From the NCBI GenBank assembly GCA_030704795.1, contig JAUYCZ010000028.1:147202-183621 (forward strand): 36,420 nt of DNA. The letters run 5' to 3'. Below the pieces are notes generated by a model. The model was given only the letters and a program-made list of their open reading frames with translations. It was not told the origin of the DNA and did no database searches. The translations under genes and the position numbers were made by a program. This DNA comes from a bacterium. Lineage in GTDB: Bacteria; Patescibacteriota; Minisyncoccia; Minisyncoccales; GWA2-46-15. Positions 17,951 to 27,067 of this stretch are shown here, one piece after another (within the stretch, counting starts at the first letter, position 1; the number at the start of each line of letters is the position of its first letter).

Positions 17951-18630
17951 TTTGTTTTGTCGCTTTCAATGCGACCATCACGTAAACGAATAATCCTCTG
18001 AGCATAATCGGCGATCTCGGTGTCGTGAGTGATTAAAATAATGGTATGCCTTCTCTTCTGGTTGAGCTGACTAAGAATCGCCATCACCTGCTGGCCGGAT
18101 TTTGAGTCAAGGTTGCCCGTCGGTTCGTCGGCAAAGATAACTTCCGGCCCCATGACCAGAGCTCGGGCAATGGCCACCCGCTGTTGTTCGCCACCCGACA
18201 ACTGGGAAGTTCGGTAATCAGAACGATGACTCAGGCCAATTTCTTTGATGGCTTTTCCGGCCAATTCTTCCCAGAGAGATTCCTTTATCTCAGAATAAGG
18301 CAGGGGTAGCCTCACGTTTTCCAGAACCGTGGTTCTGGGTAATAAGTTAAAGGACTGAAAGACAAAGCCCATCTTGGTATTCCGGATCCGGGCCAATTCT
18401 GTTTCCGAATAGTCATTCATTCTTTTGCCTTCAAAGAAATAGTCCCCGGCGCTGGCTTGGTCTAAAAAGCCCAAGATGTGCAATAGAGTCGATTTGCCCG
18501 AGCCCGAAGGTCCCATAATGGCGACAAACTCCCCCTGGGCGACGGAAAAAGTCAAGCCGCGCAAGACTTCGGTCTTAACGTCATCGGTCAGGTAGGTTTT
18601 TTCCAGGTTTTTGACTTCGATCAAAGGCAT
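17947..18630 (-). CDS. MacB/LolD-type ABC transporter ATPase
   Basis: [34 protein letters not shown]. Confidence 0.97.
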   Translation of the reverse strand: MPLIEVKNLEKTYLTDDVKTEVLRGLTFSVAQGEFVAIMGPSGSGKSTLLHILGFLDQASAGDYFFEGKRMNDYSETELARIRNTKMGFVFQSFNLLPRTTVLENVRLPLPYSEIKESLWEELAGKAIKEIGLSHRSDYRTSQLSGGEQQRVAIARALVMGPEVIFADEPTGNLDSKSGQQVMAILSQLNQKRRHTIILITHDTEIADYAQRIIRLRDGRIESDKTK

Positions 18631-18634
18631 GAAT

Positions 18635-19507
18635 TTATTTTTCCCGCTGGATAATGTTGGGCAAGGCCGCTCCGAAAATAATCAGAGCGCCGCCGATCAA
18701 TGAATAAATTGTCAGCAATTCTCGATAAAACAGCCAGCCGAGAATAACTCCAAAAACGGGCTCCAGCAACATAATTAAGCTGCCCTCTTGCGCTCCGAGG
18801 CGCCGGAAGCCAAAGATGTTCAAAAAAGCTGCGCCGATGACCAGCAAAGCGAATAAGATGACGATGAGCCAGGGAAAAGAAAAGCTGGGCAAGATGATGT
18901 TTTCTTTGAAGCCCAAGGTTAAAAACAAACTACTGACGGTAAAAATCAGATTGTCTATCGTCATAATTTGAAGTAAAGAATACCGATTGGAAACTTTTTT
19001 GGAAAGAACTTGCCAACCGGCAAATCCCAAGCCAGCCAAAACCGACGATAATAAATAAAAAAGTTTCGCCGGTTCGAAAGTCACGGAAAATATAACAAAA
19101 AGGCCGGCGAAAGAAATTAAAAGAGAAATGATTTTAGTTCTCGTCAGTCTTTCTCGAAAAAGAATGGCGCCGAGAAAATAGCCGCCGAGCGTCGAGGCGG
19201 CGTAAAGGACAAATAAGGCGGTGCCGATGGTCAGATAGTTAAAGGCGACAAAAGCGCTAACCGTTGACAACAATCCCAGCAAACTCATCCCCAAAAACCA
19301 TTTATAATCTGCCGGTAAAATCCTTTTCCAATCTCTTTTCAAGAGAAGAACGCCGGATAAAATCAGAAAAACAATCAAGCCTCGGGAAAACGCCTGGTAA
19401 AAGATTCCGAAATCAATGCCCAACAGCCTGGAAAAAACACCCCAGAAACTCCAAAGGAGAGCGGCGAATAGCAAAGAAATAATGCTGGCAGTTTTGTTTT
19501 TATCCAT
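18635..19507 (-). CDS. EamA/DMT-family transporter
   Basis: About 10 TM, two EamA-like halves, LLEPVFGVILGWLFYRE. Confidence 0.9.
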   Translation of the reverse strand: MDKNKTASIISLLFAALLWSFWGVFSRLLGIDFGIFYQAFSRGLIVFLILSGVLLLKRDWKRILPADYKWFLGMSLLGLLSTVSAFVAFNYLTIGTALFVLYAASTLGGYFLGAILFRERLTRTKIISLLISFAGLFVIFSVTFEPAKLFYLLSSVLAGLGFAGWQVLSKKVSNRYSLLQIMTIDNLIFTVSSLFLTLGFKENIILPSFSFPWLIVILFALLVIGAAFLNIFGFRRLGAQEGSLIMLLEPVFGVILGWLFYRELLTIYSLIGGALIIFGAALPNIIQREK

Positions 19508-21162
19508 TATTTTTCAGACAGCGAGATGATCGCCTTGTCTCCTTCTGACAATCCCTCTGTAATTTCGATCTCTCCCGCCGATCCCCTCAGGCCGATTTTG
19601 ACCTTGACTTCCTTGACCGCGTCGCCGACCAAGATCCGGACGATTTTGTCTCCGTTCCGAGTGATAACGCTTCTTTGCGGGATGGCCATCACGTCCTTCT
19701 TCTGGACGGTTAAGATATCAATGTCGGCCGTCATCCCGGATCGAGGTCTCTCGTCGCCGGAACTCAAAAACTGGAGGATGACTTTGTAGGTGGGCAAGCC
19801 TTCGACCATCGTTTCCGCCGGATCAATTCTGACCACTTTGGCTTCAAAAACAACTTCCGAACCATAAGCATCCAGGGTGACTCGCGAGGCGTCATTCAGT
19901 TTGACTTTGGCAATATCAACCTCGGGAATCTTGGCCTCGATCTCAAACTCGGCCGAGGAAATCAAAGAAACAACCGGAATGTTGGGCGAAACATTTTCTC
20001 CGACTTCAATCTCTTTCTTGGTAATGACACCGGCGATCGGAGAAAAGATAACGGTTTTGCCGATTTGAACCTTGATATTTTCCACGCCCGCTTCCACTGC
20101 CCTCACGGCTGCCGTCTGCGCCAGAAGCTGTTCTAGGGTGGCACCCGCCTCTTTCAATTTCAAAGAATCACGGGCACTGTCGAGAGCATTCTGGGCCGCG
20201 GTCAAAGATGCTCTGGCCGCCGCCAAACTGCTTTCATTAGTCGCTTTCTGAACCAAGATCGTTTGTGTTTTTTGAGAGATCGTCGTGATCTCGGTGGCGA
20301 TATTGGTTTTTTCGGTGCTCAGATTGGTTTTTTCCGTCGAGGTTAAATCCGAAGTGACGGGCACCGTTGCTAAAACGTCTTTGACTTTCTGTAGGGCCCC
20401 AGCCGTCGTTAATAAGGCCTCGTCGATATTCGGATAGTTGGGAGTAGAGACGGCTTTCTGAACGTCGCCCCAGGCTCCGCCAGAAAGATTATTAATCGCC
20501 GAGCTAGTCCAGCGGCCGGCATCCTCGGTCCCCAGTAAAACCAAAACCGCGATTTGCTTGGCTTTAATTAGATCGCTGTTTTCAATGAAATGAGCGTACT
20601 GGATATCGGTCAGGATCAGCAGAGAACCCTTGGCCACGGTCGCGGATTTCTGGGCCGAAACCAGAGCCGAATTATAGGCATTGTCGAGGTCGGCGGCGGC
20701 TTTATTCTGAACGCTTTCCAGATTTACCCGGGCGTCCTGCAAAGACTTTTCCGCGTTCAAGGCAGCGGTTCTCGCCATCTCTAATTCCTCGGTTCTCGTT
20801 CCTTTCTTCAGTTCTTCTAACTGGGCTTTTTCCACTTCCAGATTGGCTTCGGCCTGCCTTAATTGGGCAAAGAGCTGGCTGCTTTCTAATTCCATAATTT
20901 TACTGCCGGGGAAAACCTGGCTGCCAACCTGAACCGAGATTCGGCTGATACGGCCGCCTGTCTCAAAAGCCAAATCAATCATTTCCGCCGGCTTGACCTT
21001 GCCCGTGACGCTGACTTCTTGTTTTAAGTCTGCTCGCGTGACCGTCACCAAATTATAGGTTGGTTTTTTATTGCGATTCAAAAGAAAATAGCCGGAACCC
21101 AGCACCAGGGCCACGGCCGCGAAAACGACGAGGAAATTCTTTTTGAAGAGAAAGTTTTTCAT
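19507..21162 (-). CDS. HlyD/MacA-type periplasmic adaptor (membrane fusion) subunit
   Basis: TM anchor; SVTGKVKPAEMIDLAFETGGRISRISVQVGSQVFPGSKI; long coiled coil; second lipoyl half. Confidence 0.93.
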   Translation of the reverse strand: MKNFLFKKNFLVVFAAVALVLGSGYFLLNRNKKPTYNLVTVTRADLKQEVSVTGKVKPAEMIDLAFETGGRISRISVQVGSQVFPGSKIMELESSQLFAQLRQAEANLEVEKAQLEELKKGTRTEELEMARTAALNAEKSLQDARVNLESVQNKAAADLDNAYNSALVSAQKSATVAKGSLLILTDIQYAHFIENSDLIKAKQIAVLVLLGTEDAGRWTSSAINNLSGGAWGDVQKAVSTPNYPNIDEALLTTAGALQKVKDVLATVPVTSDLTSTEKTNLSTEKTNIATEITTISQKTQTILVQKATNESSLAAARASLTAAQNALDSARDSLKLKEAGATLEQLLAQTAAVRAVEAGVENIKVQIGKTVIFSPIAGVITKKEIEVGENVSPNIPVVSLISSAEFEIEAKIPEVDIAKVKLNDASRVTLDAYGSEVVFEAKVVRIDPAETMVEGLPTYKVILQFLSSGDERPRSGMTADIDILTVQKKDVMAIPQRSVITRNGDKIVRILVGDAVKEVKVKIGLRGSAGEIEITEGLSEGDKAIISLSEK

Positions 21163-21962
21163 AGCCGATTGATTAAGTGTGATTTTTCCAGATAGCGAAG
21201 AACGTATCGTTTTAAAATCTGCTTCAGCCTCTGGCTCTTCAGCTCTCTGACGCCGAGTTCAAAATCCTTCAGCACGGGCTTGGCGGCCAATCTCTTGATT
21301 TTCTGGTAATCCTCGGCGGAGATGACTTCCTTTCTTCCCAACTCCAGGCCGATATCAATACCCATGACCAAATACTGTTTCAGGGCTAGTGACGCGCTCC
21401 ATTTAGCTTCTTTGGCCAGCGCGATCACGCCGACCAAAGGGACGATGCGAATCTTCTTTTTACGGTGCAGGCCGTTTAAATAAATTTCCACGCCGGACCT
21501 CGCTTTAGCCATCCTCTTTAAGTGCGGCAGAATCAGGTGGCGCCAGTAAACTCTTTGTCCGGTCAGATAAAGATCATTCCAGGGATAACGCCCCTTGGGA
21601 GCATGCACCCCCAGCACGACTTCGACGCCTTGGTTTAAGATCGGATCCAACAGGGACCGAACGTGATCTGGAGAAAAATTGACGAGATCGCTGTCGAGAA
21701 AGACGACGATCTCTCCCCGGGCCGCTTTGGTGCCGACGGCCAGGGCAAAACCCTTACCGTGATTGCGCTTCAGGTTGATCAACTTGATCCTCGTGCCAAA
21801 GCCCTCCAAGACGGCCAAGCTTCTGTCTTTGGAACCGTCGTTGACGACGACGACTTCCGAGACCAAGTCTGAGCCCAGAAACGCCTCAATTATCCTGGCC
21901 ACGGTCTTTTCTTCATTGAAGACCGGGATGACCGCCGAAACAGTTTTTCCTGCTATATCCAT
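21159..21962 (-). CDS. Glycosyltransferase family 2
   Basis: SAVIPVFNEEKTVARII; VVNDGSKDRS; GKGFAL; FLDSDL. Confidence 0.93.
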   Translation of the reverse strand: MDIAGKTVSAVIPVFNEEKTVARIIEAFLGSDLVSEVVVVNDGSKDRSLAVLEGFGTRIKLINLKRNHGKGFALAVGTKAARGEIVVFLDSDLVNFSPDHVRSLLDPILNQGVEVVLGVHAPKGRYPWNDLYLTGQRVYWRHLILPHLKRMAKARSGVEIYLNGLHRKKKIRIVPLVGVIALAKEAKWSASLALKQYLVMGIDIGLELGRKEVISAEDYQKIKRLAAKPVLKDFELGVRELKSQRLKQILKRYVLRYLEKSHLINRL

Positions 21963-22017
21963 AAATACTATCTTAGCGCCGTTGAGACGCTAAAATCAAG
22001 AGGCGCTCCATCGCTGA

Positions 22018-23733
22018 CTAGGGAGCGAACAAAGCTTGGCAAGCGGATTTCGTGCTCGTCTTCTTGATCGCCGAACAGAAAGTCGGATCTTTGGCCGCCC
22101 CGGCCAGGCAATAATTTCTCCAGTCAAGACTGATTACCTTTTGACAGAGAGAGGAATCTGGTTTGATTTCGGCCACAGCCCGATAACATTCGTCTTTCCA
22201 GCCCTGGCTGCCCTTTCCCTTCATTTCCTCACAAGCAAGGCTATTGACGGCTGCCTTGGCCACGCCATAATAGCAATCATTTCTTTTACTCAAAGAAGCG
22301 ATCAGTTGACAATCGTCTCTCTCTAGACTGGAGAGGGCCAGGTCGAAATAGCATTGGTCCTTTTCTGAAGCGGGTTTTTGGACGCAGTCTTCAATGGTTT
22401 TCGCTCCCAGCAAACCTTGGAAAACCAAACCCAGAGCCTCTTCTAGCGATTTCGTCTGGGCGGGGGCCTGAACGTCAACCGGCTGGTTGAAATTCTTTAG
22501 AAAAACAGTAGCCTGGAGGCGACCAGCGAATTTCGTTTCTTTTTCCTCGCCCTTCACTTCCAATTTCAAAGTCAATTTATGGGGCAAGAGATCTTTCTGG
22601 CCGATCCAAATTTCTCCTTCGATGGATCCCAGAGAATCAAACGACCGAAAGAAATCATTTCTGGTTTCCTCGTCCCATCCTTTTTCGCCGGAGAGCCGAT
22701 CCATTTCCTGAATCAGTTTTTTGACGGCTTCTTTTTCAATAACATATTTGTAATGATAAGTGTTTTGACCGTCAATTTTCTCTCCGCTGAGCTTAGCCGT
22801 GATTTTCAGAACTTTGAACTCCTTCAAAAGTTCGGCCATTTTCTCCGAACTGATTTCCGGCGCTTTCCAGGCTTCCTCAAATTCTTTAACATCTTTTTCT
22901 GCCGTGCCCATCTGTCTCATCTGACTGGCCACTTCCTCGGGATCAATCTTGACCCACTGACCCACCAGACCAGAGGCATCTTGTCCCAGACCGGACAACT
23001 CATTGATTTTGAGATAAACGACTTGGTCTAGACCGCGCATTTCCAGGCCGAAAAAGGGTTTTCGGCTCTCCGCGGGTTCGTCCTTGTTGACTAAGTTAAA
23101 AACGAAAAAGTAACGGGGATGGCTCGGCTCTTTTAGATCGGCGGCCATTTCAAACTCAGTGGTCAGTCCTAAGATTACCTTAGTCGAAAGGGGTGAGCCC
23201 GAAGGAGGTGAATCAGGCGTTTCCCCGCCCAGAAAACTACTGAGCAGGCTATTGCCGCTGACTTCCAGTTCTAGGTCGGCCTGCCCGGAATAATGCTCGG
23301 ACTTAACCTGAGCTGACTTTTCCAGCATCTGGGCGATGATTCTTTCCGGTGACTGGGAATAGTAAAAATAGGCCGCCGCTCCGCCGCCAACTAAAGAAAC
23401 TCCCAGAGCCAAGAGGATAATTAAAAGTCGTTTCTTGTCGAGAAAGTTTGAAGAAGAAGAGTCTTTTTTAAAAATCTGCGCTTCTTCTTCGTCGGTCAGA
23501 TCGCTATCTAAGCCTGTTCTTCTAACCGATGGTTGGCTGGCCGGGGGCGAAAACGAAGGCAGGGGTGGCCGAACCGCTACTGGCGGCACAAAAGAAAGAT
23601 CCATCCTGCCGAAAGCTTCATTGAGATCGGCTTCAGGCCAACCCTGGCCCCTCAAAGCCGAGGCGATCTCCTCTTTTGCTTTTCCCTCTCTTAGTTGTTT
23701 ATTGATATAAGCGACGAGTTCCGGAGTAATCAT
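22018..23733 (-). CDS. Membrane-anchored lipoprotein-like domain protein with C-terminal Cys-repeat region
   Basis: N-terminal UBA/SHOCT-like helix, TM, long extracytoplasmic domain, then repeated C-x(n)-C units. Confidence 0.75.
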   Translation of the reverse strand: MITPELVAYINKQLREGKAKEEIASALRGQGWPEADLNEAFGRMDLSFVPPVAVRPPLPSFSPPASQPSVRRTGLDSDLTDEEEAQIFKKDSSSSNFLDKKRLLIILLALGVSLVGGGAAAYFYYSQSPERIIAQMLEKSAQVKSEHYSGQADLELEVSGNSLLSSFLGGETPDSPPSGSPLSTKVILGLTTEFEMAADLKEPSHPRYFFVFNLVNKDEPAESRKPFFGLEMRGLDQVVYLKINELSGLGQDASGLVGQWVKIDPEEVASQMRQMGTAEKDVKEFEEAWKAPEISSEKMAELLKEFKVLKITAKLSGEKIDGQNTYHYKYVIEKEAVKKLIQEMDRLSGEKGWDEETRNDFFRSFDSLGSIEGEIWIGQKDLLPHKLTLKLEVKGEEKETKFAGRLQATVFLKNFNQPVDVQAPAQTKSLEEALGLVFQGLLGAKTIEDCVQKPASEKDQCYFDLALSSLERDDCQLIASLSKRNDCYYGVAKAAVNSLACEEMKGKGSQGWKDECYRAVAEIKPDSSLCQKVISLDWRNYCLAGAAKDPTFCSAIKKTSTKSACQALFAP

Positions 23734-23819
23734 ATATTAACGTTGATATCATCAGTTGATTTTACCGTCAATCAGACAAAGTCGCAATCTCTTTGTTTTT
23801 AAAGCCGCTGGTTGTATGA

Positions 23820-23849
23820 TAAGGAAACCTTAGCCTCGCTAGGGCGAGG
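23820..23849 (+). repeat. Two-hairpin dispersed element, copy C (leader of S41 gene)
   Basis: TAAGG-AAA-CCTTA-G-CCTCGC-TAGG-GCGAGG. Confidence 0.7.
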
Positions 23850-23863
23850 TTAACAGTAGTCAA

Positions 23864-25210
23864 ATGAAACCAAGTTTAAGCGCTTTCAAAGAAAGGGTGA
23901 AAAACCATTGCCTAAAATATCGCCGATCTTACCAGCGGGGCGGCTTGGTTTTTCTTTTGCTCGCCGTTTTCCTGACCGGAATCGTCGGAGGTTATCTCTA
24001 TTCGAATCGCCAAGAAAAAGAAAAGCTCTTTCAGAAAGACATTTACCTGGGCTTCCTTTCTGAGGTCTATAACACGATTAAAGAAAACTATTGGGAAAAG
24101 ACCACCGACGAACAATTGACCGAACTCTTTAAGTTGGGAGCAGAAAAAATTACCGGTAAAACTCAGATTCTGGAAAAAGCCGACCAGGCCGGCTTAAGAC
24201 AGATGGCCCTGATCACCATGAAAGACATGAGCTCAGATCAAAAGAAAGAATTCGTCACCCAGCTGGCCAACATCGTTTTGGTCAATCTCAAGCCCTTTGG
24301 CCGCAGCCAGCTCTATACCACCAAAGAAGAAACTCAGCTGAGAGAAACCGTAAAAAATATTGATAAGGGCACCGACCTCTACCAGTCTCTGGGAGTGGAA
24401 AAAACGGCCTCTCCACAACAGATCCAAAAAGCCTACGAGCAAAAAGTGGCGGAATTAACTCCTCAAAAAGAAACTTCCCCCCAAGCGGCTCAGGAACTGG
24501 CCCAGGCCCAGCGGGCTTTTGAGGCCTTAGCCGAACCCGAAAGCCGCCAAATTTATGATCAAAGCGGCGTCGAACCAACCGTCTTTGCCAAATTATTGAC
24601 CCCGGATATTGTTCATCTTCGGCTGACCAAACTCTCACCGCAAACCTTTGAAGAATTCCAGAAGGTGACCGCGGAGGTTGACAAAACTTCTCGGGCCAGT
24701 TCTCTGATTCTGGACTTGAGAGGCAATGTCGGCGGCGCTATCGACCTTTTACAATATTTTCTGGGGCCTTTCATCGGCCCGGGACAGTATGCCTATGACT
24801 TCTTTCACCGAGGCGATTACCAGCCCTTCAAAACTCAGATCGGCTGGCTCCCCTCTCTGGTGCGCTACAAGAAAGTCGTTATATTGGTTGATAACCAGAC
24901 CCAGTCTTCGGCCGAATTGATGGCCGCCGTCTTGAAGAGATACAATGTCGGCCTCCTGGTCGGCCAGACGACCAAAGGCTGGGGCACGGTGGAAAACACT
25001 TTCCCATTAAAGCAGCAACTCGATCCGAACGAGAAATATTCTCTTTTCCTGGCTCACAGTTTAACTTTAAGAGAAGACAATCAGCCGATCGAGGGCCGGG
25101 GCGTGGACCCGGTTATCAACGTGGCCGCGGCCGACTGGCCAAGACAACTTTTTGGCTATCTCCACTACGAAGAACTGGTCAAAGCGGTTGAGGACTCGGT
25201 CAAGAAATAG
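23864..25210 (+). CDS. S41 (C-terminal processing) peptidase with inserted J-like domain
   Basis: LILDLRGNVGGAIDLLQYFL; NQTQSSAELMAA (Ser); GQTTKGWGT (Lys); internal YQSLGVEKTASPQQIQKAY...AQRAFEALAEPESRQIYDQSG. Confidence 0.88.
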   Translation: MKPSLSAFKERVKNHCLKYRRSYQRGGLVFLLLAVFLTGIVGGYLYSNRQEKEKLFQKDIYLGFLSEVYNTIKENYWEKTTDEQLTELFKLGAEKITGKTQILEKADQAGLRQMALITMKDMSSDQKKEFVTQLANIVLVNLKPFGRSQLYTTKEETQLRETVKNIDKGTDLYQSLGVEKTASPQQIQKAYEQKVAELTPQKETSPQAAQELAQAQRAFEALAEPESRQIYDQSGVEPTVFAKLLTPDIVHLRLTKLSPQTFEEFQKVTAEVDKTSRASSLILDLRGNVGGAIDLLQYFLGPFIGPGQYAYDFFHRGDYQPFKTQIGWLPSLVRYKKVVILVDNQTQSSAELMAAVLKRYNVGLLVGQTTKGWGTVENTFPLKQQLDPNEKYSLFLAHSLTLREDNQPIEGRGVDPVINVAAADWPRQLFGYLHYEELVKAVEDSVKK

Positions 25211-25221
25211 CTCATCCTCTA

Positions 25222-25249
25222 CCTTCTTCGGAAGGCTAAGCCCTGCTTA
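25222..25249 (-). repeat. Two-hairpin dispersed element, copy D (starts at the TAA stop of the GT gene)
   Basis: Minus strand TAAGC-AGG-GCTTA-G-CCTTC-CGAA-GAAGG. Confidence 0.6.
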
Positions 25250-26056
25250 CCCTTTGAAATGCTGGCTCAAAGAAGAAAAGTATTTCTTCAAGGCTTCTAA
25301 AACTTCTTTATCGCTGACCCGGGCCAGGGCTCTAATCAGATCCTTGGTTGTTTTTATCCTGGGATGATTTAAGATTGGCATTTTCTTCCCCAGCTTTTTT
25401 TCATTATTCCACAGCAGAGTCCGGCTGACCTCTAGCCATTCGATAAAGTATTCTTTTGAGGTTTCGGAAAACCCCCTTTTTTTGTGTTTGATGACGTGCC
25501 CCAGACCCTTGAGCCAAACGACTTCAACCCTCTTCTTCTTGAAGGCTTCGTTCAGATAGACTTCGACGCCGTATCTCGTCTTGGCCATATTATTCAGATG
25601 AGACAAAAGGTCTTTTCTCCAATAGGCTCGCTGACCGACAAAGGGTAAGAGGAACGAGCGAAGCCTCGGATTATGGATGGCCCCCAAAGTCGCTTCGGCC
25701 CTCTTCTCTAAAAGAGGAGAAACCAGTTGTTGGAGATGCCCTTCGGTCAAATCAAAGAGATCCGAATCCAAAAAAACAACGACTTCTCCGCCGGCTTCCC
25801 TGAGGCCCGCGACCAGGGCAAAACCCTTGCCCCGATTCTGAGTAAGATTAATGATCTTGATCCGGTCTTTGAAGGTCTGGACTATTTCACCACTTTTATC
25901 GGTTGAACCGTCGTTGACGCAGATGATTTCGGCCACGCTGCCAAAGCTCAAAAGCGAGGTCAGCACCCCGCCCACGGTTTTTTCTTCGTTAAAGACCGGC
26001 ACGATAACAGAAATGGAGGAGTAATTTCCCATTAGGAAATTATAGCAGAAAATCAA
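25247..26056 (-). CDS. Glycosyltransferase family 2, paralogue of 21159-21962 (start may be at MGNYSS)
   Basis: ISVIVPVFNEEKTVGGVL; CVNDGSTDKS; GKGFALVAG; FLDSDL; shared GQRxYWR...MAKxRxGVExYLN. Confidence 0.93.
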   Translation of the reverse strand: MIFCYNFLMGNYSSISVIVPVFNEEKTVGGVLTSLLSFGSVAEIICVNDGSTDKSGEIVQTFKDRIKIINLTQNRGKGFALVAGLREAGGEVVVFLDSDLFDLTEGHLQQLVSPLLEKRAEATLGAIHNPRLRSFLLPFVGQRAYWRKDLLSHLNNMAKTRYGVEVYLNEAFKKKRVEVVWLKGLGHVIKHKKRGFSETSKEYFIEWLEVSRTLLWNNEKKLGKKMPILNHPRIKTTKDLIRALARVSDKEVLEALKKYFSSLSQHFKG

Positions 26057-26077
26057 ATCTGGCGATCCCCGTTAGTC

Positions 26078-26105
26078 TTGACATTTATTAAAAATGTGGT
26101 AGTAT
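26078..26105 (+). promoter_or_regulatory. Strong sigma70-like promoter
   Basis: TTGACA (26078-26083)-16 nt-TAGTAT (26100-26105). Confidence 0.75.
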
Positions 26106-26164
26106 TTGGCCAGTATCCAATCCGCGCCTTTGGGCTAAGGCGCATCACAACTAAGGAGGATTCA

Positions 26165-26983
26165 ATGGGAACTTTGAAAATTCTCACCAGTACGGAGGCG
26201 TGGCGGATCGCCTCAAGCATCCGCAACTCCCTGCTCGACGCCAGGCTCCAAGCCAACATCTGCGTCGTCAACCGGGACGGTCGCCCGCTCTGCGAAATCA
26301 CGATGGACGAAACGCGCCCCTTTACCGCCACGCTCGCTTTCCACAAAGCGCAGCAGGCGACTCTCGTCGGTCGCCGCACGCGCTGGATCCGCGACCAGGT
26401 CGCCGACGGCGAAATTGGTCTCGACGCTCTGGGCATTGACCCCGCCAAGTTCGTCAGATGGGCGGGCGGCGTGCCCATCTACGATAGCCAGGGTACCCTG
26501 CTCGGCGGCGCCGGCGTTAGTAACTTATCGGAAGAGCAGGATGAAGCGTTCTGCGCCGCCGGCGTCGAGGCGTGCCGCTACGCTTCGGACCGCGATCAGC
26601 CGTCGCCCGATGGCAATCCCGAAGGCGTCATCACCGCGCATCACACCGCTTTTGGTCTACCCCACCGCGAAATGGTGGAGCGTTTCGTGGAAATACTGCA
26701 GAAACGCGGCGCCATCATCGTCAGCAGCGACGATGTGAAATGCAAGTACTTTCTCCGGATCAACCCCTGGGACGAGGCGCTGCTGGAAGTCTTCCTGGAA
26801 GACAACCGCGGCACCAGCGTCCACGTAGACTATGCGGTCGAAAGCCTGGGCGTGGTCAAGCAAGTCCACGCTGTCGCCGACGACCTCTTGGACGTCGGGT
26901 TGCCGAACATGGTCTTCCTCATCGCCGCCAAGGAAACCGCCGACGGACCCGTCACCGCCGAAATCGCTTTCAGCCAGCGCTAG
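26165..26983 (+). CDS. GlcG/HbpS-like (DUF336) protein with additional C-terminal domain; GC-rich
   Basis: AAGGAGG ribosome site just upstream; AHKAQQATLVGRRT...WAGGVPIYDSQGTLLGGAGVSNLSEEQDEAFCAAGVEA. Confidence 0.8.
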   Translation: MGTLKILTSTEAWRIASSIRNSLLDARLQANICVVNRDGRPLCEITMDETRPFTATLAFHKAQQATLVGRRTRWIRDQVADGEIGLDALGIDPAKFVRWAGGVPIYDSQGTLLGGAGVSNLSEEQDEAFCAAGVEACRYASDRDQPSPDGNPEGVITAHHTAFGLPHREMVERFVEILQKRGAIIVSSDDVKCKYFLRINPWDEALLEVFLEDNRGTSVHVDYAVESLGVVKQVHAVADDLLDVGLPNMVFLIAAKETADGPVTAEIAFSQR

Positions 26984-27019
26984 ACAAGGAGGACGGAATC
27001 GCCCACCATCCTTCCAAGC

Positions 27020-27054
27020 AAAACGCCCCCACCACTCTAAGGAGGGGGCGTTTT
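27020..27054 (+). terminator. Rho-independent terminator
   Basis: AAAACGCCCCC-ACCACTCTAAGGA-GGGGGCGTTTT. Confidence 0.92.
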
Positions 27055-27067
27055 CAGTTGGAGAGAA

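Noticed and set aside
16703-21162. MacAB-like export cluster as a novel system
   Set aside because: Adaptor, ATPase and permease are ordinary members of known families; the DMT transporter between them is notable but not enough to claim novelty.
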